NCBI RefSeq assembly: GCF_039542055.1
Contig: NZ_BAABHK010000027.1
Location: 1-64,000, forward strand
Length of the DNA stretch: 64,000 nucleotides
Direction: 5' to 3'
Source of the DNA: Actinoallomurus vinaceus
GTDB taxonomy: Bacteria > Actinomycetota > Actinomycetes > Streptosporangiales > Streptosporangiaceae
The position numbers were made by a program, and so were the translations under genes. The notes beneath the pieces are model-generated. The model was not told where the DNA came from, ran no database searches, and was given only the letters and a program-made list of their open reading frames with translations. This document shows positions 58,362-64,000 of this stretch, one piece after another. Each line of letters starts with the position of its first letter. Positions within the stretch are counted from its first letter, which is position 1.

Positions 58362-59567
58362 TCACCCGACGCGCGTGATACCGCGGAAACCCTCCAAGGC
58401 CATGAGCAGTCGTCTTGTCTCGTCGCCGCCGGGCAGGTCGGCCACGCGCACCGGGTCACCGGAGGACAGCGGTGACAGGATCGTCCGCAGCTCGCGCGGC
58501 GAGAACGGCGTGCGGACCGTGTGCCCGTTGACGGCGCACCTGCCGCTGTCGTCCCACAGCACGGGGAACCGCGCGTCCCCGCGCACGACCGTGTCGTCGT
58601 GGACCGTACGGTGCGGGGCCGGTGCCGGGACGGGCTCGAACCCGCAGGCCGTCCAGCGGCGGAGCGACACCTCACCGACCCGGTCCGGGGGAACCGCCGG
58701 GACGGCGTGCCGCAGCGCCGGAGGGAGGCCCGGCGCGAGCCGGCCGGTGTCATCCGGGCCGGGAGCGGTCAGCGCGGCGTCCACCGGCGGCAGCCGGCGG
58801 GCGGCTCGCGCGCCGTCCCGGTCGCCCATGAGCGCCGCGTCGACGTCGACGAGGACGTCCTGCAGGTCGTAGTCGGCATGGTGCTCCTCACGGGGCACCC
58901 CGACGTTCACGCTGGTGGCGGGTCCGCTCCCGGCGCTCTCCCCGACGTGGTAGTAGCGCGACGGCCAGTACAGCAGGTCCCCGGGCTCGACCTCGGCCGC
59001 GAAGGACTCCGGAACGTACGGCTGGTAGTCCAGGACCGTGGTCACCGGCTCGGTCCACGGCCGGTCCGGCCAGAAACGCATGCGCTTCCGTCCCCGGAGC
59101 CCGAACATGAAGGTCGCGAAGCGGTCCTTGTGCACGCCGACCGGGCTGTGCTCGTACGTGCCGTGGAACAACGTGGTGATCGCCCCGGTCAGCGGCAGGC
59201 CGACCTGTTCCCACAGCCCCGCGTAGAACGCGCGCTCGCGCGCCCACAGTCCGGGATCGAAGGAGTGGAAGCCGTTGATGATCAGCGCGTAGCGGCGGCC
59301 GTCCAGCCGGGAGGTCAACCGCGCGTCGTATCCGTCGAAGGAACCGTCACCGTCGACCGGCAGGAGATCGCCGGGCTCCGGCTGCTGCAACCTCTCGACG
59401 GTGAACTGCGTCGTCGTATCGGAGGGCACCGACGCGCGTACGGCGGCGCGGAACACCTCTGCCTCGACGAAGGGCGCCGACACGACGGCCTTGAAGAGGA
59501 CGGGCCGCCGGTCCCAGTACCGGGCGGCGAACGTCGCCCAGTCGAAGCCGTTCTCGATCGTCAGCAT
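58362..59567 (-). CDS. Cupin/JmjC-like oxygenase with intact iron triad (RiPP locus)
   Basis: 401 aa from ATG 59567, overlapping the upstream cupin gene by 7 bp. The double-stranded beta-helix carries GVHKDRFATFMFGLRG (H146-x-D148) and YYHVGES (H207), the Fe(II)/2-oxoglutarate triad of cupin-like JmjC hydroxylases, with PGDLLYWPSRYYH before the last His. The C-terminal 150 residues form a winged-helix-like tail (VNGHTVRTPFSPRELRTILSPL), as in ROXA/NO66-type proteins. Within this operon it is the likely hydroxylase or oxidase acting on the precursor peptides; that role is inference. Last gene of the operon. Confidence 0.8.
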   Translation of the reverse strand: MLTIENGFDWATFAARYWDRRPVLFKAVVSAPFVEAEVFRAAVRASVPSDTTTQFTVERLQQPEPGDLLPVDGDGSFDGYDARLTSRLDGRRYALIINGFHSFDPGLWARERAFYAGLWEQVGLPLTGAITTLFHGTYEHSPVGVHKDRFATFMFGLRGRKRMRFWPDRPWTEPVTTVLDYQPYVPESFAAEVEPGDLLYWPSRYYHVGESAGSGPATSVNVGVPREEHHADYDLQDVLVDVDAALMGDRDGARAARRLPPVDAALTAPGPDDTGRLAPGLPPALRHAVPAVPPDRVGEVSLRRWTACGFEPVPAPAPHRTVHDDTVVRGDARFPVLWDDSGRCAVNGHTVRTPFSPRELRTILSPLSSGDPVRVADLPGGDETRRLLMALEGFRGITRVG

Positions 59568-60720
59568 GAGCCCTCCAGCACCTCGATGCCGCGCAGGGCG
59601 GACAGCCTGTGAAGAAGCGGGAGGAGACCGTCGCCGCCGGCCGTCAGCTCACCGACGGTGACCGGCGTCCTCAGCCGGTCGAGGAGGCCGTCGGCCGATG
59701 TCCCGCGCACGGTGAACACGTGACCGTTCACCGCCCAGAGCGTGGCTCCTGGTTCGTCCGGCATGCGGACGACCTCGCCGGTGAGCCGGACCAGGTGATC
59801 CGGCGTCAGCGCGGCGGGCGTGCCCGGCTCGGGGACCGGTTCGAGCCCGCAGGCGCTGACCCGCCGCGCCCACTGGATGCGCAGGATGCGGTTCAGTTCG
59901 GGGTCGCCGGCCGCGCCGCTCAGCTCCTCGCCGACGGAGACCAGCGGCGCGATCGGCGGGACCGCGCCGTCGGAGCCGCGTGGCGGTGGGAACGGCAGGT
60001 ACGGGACCCGCCCGCCGTCGGCGCGCCGCGCCTGCAGAAGGTCGGCGATCAGGCCGGTCACCGCCGCGGACGGCAGCCGCGGATCCATCGGGATCCGTAG
60101 ATGGAGCGCGAGACAGCCGTTCTCGTGGCTCTCCCGGGACCGGAGGCCGGCCGGCCGATAGAGCAGGTCTCCCGGCCCGGCCCGCAGCGTGTCCCCGGGC
60201 CGGTCGCGCAGGTCGCCTGTCCGTACCTCCAGGCGTCCGCGGAGCACCCAGGTCAGAACCGCGTGCGTGGACGCGCCGGCGTCGTCACGGCCGTAGTCGT
60301 CGCCGATCGTCAGCTCCGCCACGACGGGCAGGACGGGGAACCCCACCCGCTGCCACAACGGCCGGATCAGATCGCGTACCCGGGACCAGAGGACGGCGTC
60401 CAGCATCAGCGGCTGCTCGACGCCGAGCAGGCCCGGTTCGCCGTCGAGGCGCTTCAGGTAGTGGTCCACCGTCGGGTCGTCCGGGCCGGGAAGCCGGTCG
60501 CCGGGAGCGCGGATCCGGCCGGCGGCGGTGAAGAACCGCACGTCCGGCAGCGCGCGGAACCTCGTGCCGGCGCGGAAGGGCGCGGCGGCGGCGACGACCA
60601 CGTCGAAGGCGCGGTCCACGGCCACCGGGGGTTCCTCCTCCCGCCCGCGCAGGACGACGGGGGTCCTGTCCCAGTGACGGTCCGCGAGGGTGTCCCAGTC
60701 CACGGCGCTGTCATCGGTGG

Positions 60721-60724
<4 letters not shown>
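59561..60724 (-). CDS. Cupin/JmjC-like paralogue lacking the iron triad (RiPP locus)
   Basis: 387 aa from GTG 60724, overlapping the LanM-like stop by GTGA. It shares layout with the next gene: DWDTLADRHWDRTPVVLRG against FDWATFAARYWDRRPVLFK, GDLLYRPAG against GDLLYWPSR, and the same C-terminal ...VNGHVFTVRGTS... tail. The metal positions differ: GASTHAVLTWVLRG replaces GVHKDRFATFMFGLRG and no His follows GDLLYRPAGLRSRES in the expected place. It may be a binding partner or pseudo-enzyme that forms a heterodimer with the active paralogue. Confidence 0.75.
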
Positions 60725-63207
<2,483 letters not shown>

Positions 63208-63312
63208 TCTCGCGCAACCCTCTGGTGACGGGATCCGGTGAATCTGGTCATGACGCGGGCGTCGCGCCGCTGTTCCGCTGCGCGGGCAGCACCACGCCCG
63301 GCGCCATCAGGA

Positions 63313-63326
63313 CGGCTCTCGAGCCG
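63313..63326 (-). promoter_or_regulatory. Small palindromic hairpin between precursor and synthetase genes
   Basis: CGGCTC-TC-GAGCCG forms a 6-bp stem 3 nt after the stop of the second precursor gene and 106 nt before the LanM-like start. Such a loop could stabilise the precursor message or partly terminate, keeping precursor in excess. Confidence 0.45.
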
Positions 63327-63328
63327 GA

Positions 63329-63451
63329 TCAGATGCAGTAGATGCGGTGGCAGGAGCTGACCGCGGCGGACTCGCCGGCGGGAATGTCCTTCTCGAGGTC
63401 GCCGACGACGAGGTCGAGTGCTTGGCCGCTGCCGACGGTGTCGTGCTGCAT
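63329..63451 (-). CDS. RiPP (lanthipeptide-like) precursor peptide 1, 40 aa
   Basis: ATG 63451 has GAAGGGATTTCGTC upstream and the stop is at 63331-63329. Leader: MQHDTVGSGQALDLVVGDLE, then KDIPA; C-terminal core GESAAVSSCHRIYCI. It is 121 bp before the LanM-like gene on the same strand. The leader is acidic and helical like class II leaders. Candidate modification sites are S28, S32 and S33, with C34 and C39. No double-Gly cleavage site is present, and no protease or exporter gene is near. It is missed by default gene-length limits. Confidence 0.85.
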   Translation of the reverse strand: MQHDTVGSGQALDLVVGDLEKDIPAGESAAVSSCHRIYCI

Positions 63452-63486
63452 GACGAAATCCCTTCAGGGCAGGTGGTCGTGCCGGC

Positions 63487-63618
63487 TCAGATGCAGTAGA
63501 TGGTGCGGAAGCAGCTGCTGGTCACGGCGGAGTCGCGGGCGGGGATGTCCTTCTCCAGGTCGCCGACGATGAGGTCGAGTGCCTGGTCGCTGCCGGCGAG
63601 GATTGTGTCGTGCTGCAT
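63487..63618 (-). CDS. RiPP (lanthipeptide-like) precursor peptide 2, 43 aa
   Basis: ATG 63618 follows AAGGGAGGTTTCGTC; stop at 63489-63487. The leader (MQHDTILAGSDQALDLIVGD, LEKDIPA) is nearly the same as in precursor 1, and the core RDSAVTSSCFRTIYCI keeps SSC and IYCI but has extra Thr (T33, T39) and Phe for His. Cys are C36 and C42. It is the first gene of the minus-strand operon, 35 bp ahead of precursor 1. Conservation of leader, ribosome site and core pattern across two copies shows that both are real genes. Confidence 0.85.
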   Translation of the reverse strand: MQHDTILAGSDQALDLIVGDLEKDIPARDSAVTSSCFRTIYCI

Positions 63619-63923
63619 GACGAAACCTCCCTTGGACGATTCGCGGAGGCGTCCCGGTGGGGAGCAGCCGCAGCCGCCATCAGGGGTGTCCGGTGGCGGC
63701 CCTGCCGATGCTAGGTTTCGCCGTCCGTTGTGAACATGGCCCAAAAGTGGAATCCGGTCGCCGTCAAGGCGGTCTGCCGGCGCTCGTAACGTCGCGGGCG
63801 GGGGAGCGGGGGCATGGGTAAAAGAGATCGTCAAGTTTCTCGCCATACCCGTGGATGTGGGTTACGTTGGTTCTTGATCAACTTGACCGTTGGCCTGTTC
63901 TTCGGTGCACCTTCGGTGGCGAG
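63619..63923. other. Divergent promoter region of the RiPP operon
   Basis: No gene is seen between precursor 2 and the start at 63924. A palindromic core GGT-TC-TTGATCAA-CT-TGACC lies near 63869-63890 with TTGACC inside, and could be an operator or overlap a promoter for the rightward gene. The rest (63640-63780) is unremarkable. Confidence 0.5.
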
Positions 63924-64000
63924 ATGACTACACTGCTGGCTTGCGATGACGGTCTGAACCTCGGCGATTTCCGCCGGATATTGCGCGTCCTGGACAGCGT
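63924..64000 (+). CDS. 5' end of a gene running off the window (possible regulator)
   Basis: ATG 63924 after GGTGGCGAG opens MTTLLACDDGLNLGDFRRIL and continues RVLDS to the edge. Only 25 codons are visible, too few to identify a family. It is divergent from the RiPP operon, a place where a pathway regulator or exporter is often found. Confidence 0.5.
   Translation, partial: MTTLLACDDGLNLGDFRRILRVLDS

Noticed and set aside
63241..63328. A third precursor (18-codon ORF) between precursor 1 and the LanM-like gene
   Set aside because: No leader similarity, no Cys and no ribosome site.
63342..63733. Two plus-strand ORFs sharing a GMSFSRSP segment opposite the precursor genes
   Set aside because: Their similarity is the antisense image of the conserved leader DNA; the minus-strand peptides have ribosome sites, matching starts and core conservation.

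Overview
The window is high-GC DNA with many GTG and TTG starts, coding on both strands and tightly overlapping operons. WhiB7 with its AT-hook, a mycoredoxin, a UvrD2-type helicase, an IdeR/DmdR-type iron box, and the density of secreted carbohydrate enzymes and biosynthetic genes point to a soil actinomycete. Streptosporangiales/Thermomonosporaceae would fit, but the genus cannot be fixed from this sequence. No rRNA, tRNA or CRISPR array was seen.

Layout. 1-750: end of a collagen-like surface protein and a strong shared terminator. 778-6790: an iron-box-controlled, minus-strand operon for an NRPS-independent siderophore (ATP-grasp ligase, two IucA/IucC synthetases, PLP decarboxylase) whose gene order resembles vibrioferrin pvsA-B-D-E; it carries three separate low-complexity or tandem-repeat expansions. 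6878-14451: housekeeping-type genes (ABC ATPase, HD hydrolase, DUF4031, M20 peptidase, NudC, SGNH esterase, a large HEAT-like protein). 14563-17300: a decayed aromatic-catabolism remnant (frameshifted intradiol dioxygenase, IclR tail), a GYD protein and an MHYT membrane protein flanked by degenerate direct repeats. 17320-24795: a complete sugar/polyol PTS (PfkB kinase, EIIC, EIIB, EIIA, Zn-dehydrogenase, HPr, EI) split by a TnpB-type element. 24952-29805: two secreted proteins, a two-component system, an anchored secreted protein and a DeoR regulator that probably belongs to the PTS. 29999-34905: three secreted glycoside hydrolases (GH30, GH18, GH16), each with a C-terminal ricin-type CBM13, together able to attack beta-glucan and chitin of fungal walls. 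34946-40634: quinone-reductase-like protein, MerR, amidohydrolase, mycoredoxin, UvrD2, TesB. 40660-42585: a tandem family of three small secreted proteins whose duplication carried along a piece of tesB. 42637-49757: aldo/keto reductase and TetR with a shared operator, SpoU methylase, the whiB7 locus with leader ORF and attenuator, ABC1 kinase, YgjP-like metallopeptidase. 49877-58345: a LacI-controlled hexuronate-type operon (ABC importer, IolB/KduI-like isomerase, UxaA-like dehydratase, mannitol/fructuronate dehydrogenase).

The most novel locus is 58362-63618 on the minus strand: two short Ser/Thr/Cys-ended precursor peptides (43 and 40 aa, absent from ordinary gene calls because of their size), a LanM-type dehydratase domain protein (DUF4135) that has no LanC cyclase but instead ends in a DUF6624-like domain, and two cupin/JmjC-like proteins, only one of which keeps an iron-binding H-x-D...H triad. 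This looks like a compact, non-canonical lanthipeptide-like (RiPP) pathway without a recognisable cyclase, protease or exporter in the window.
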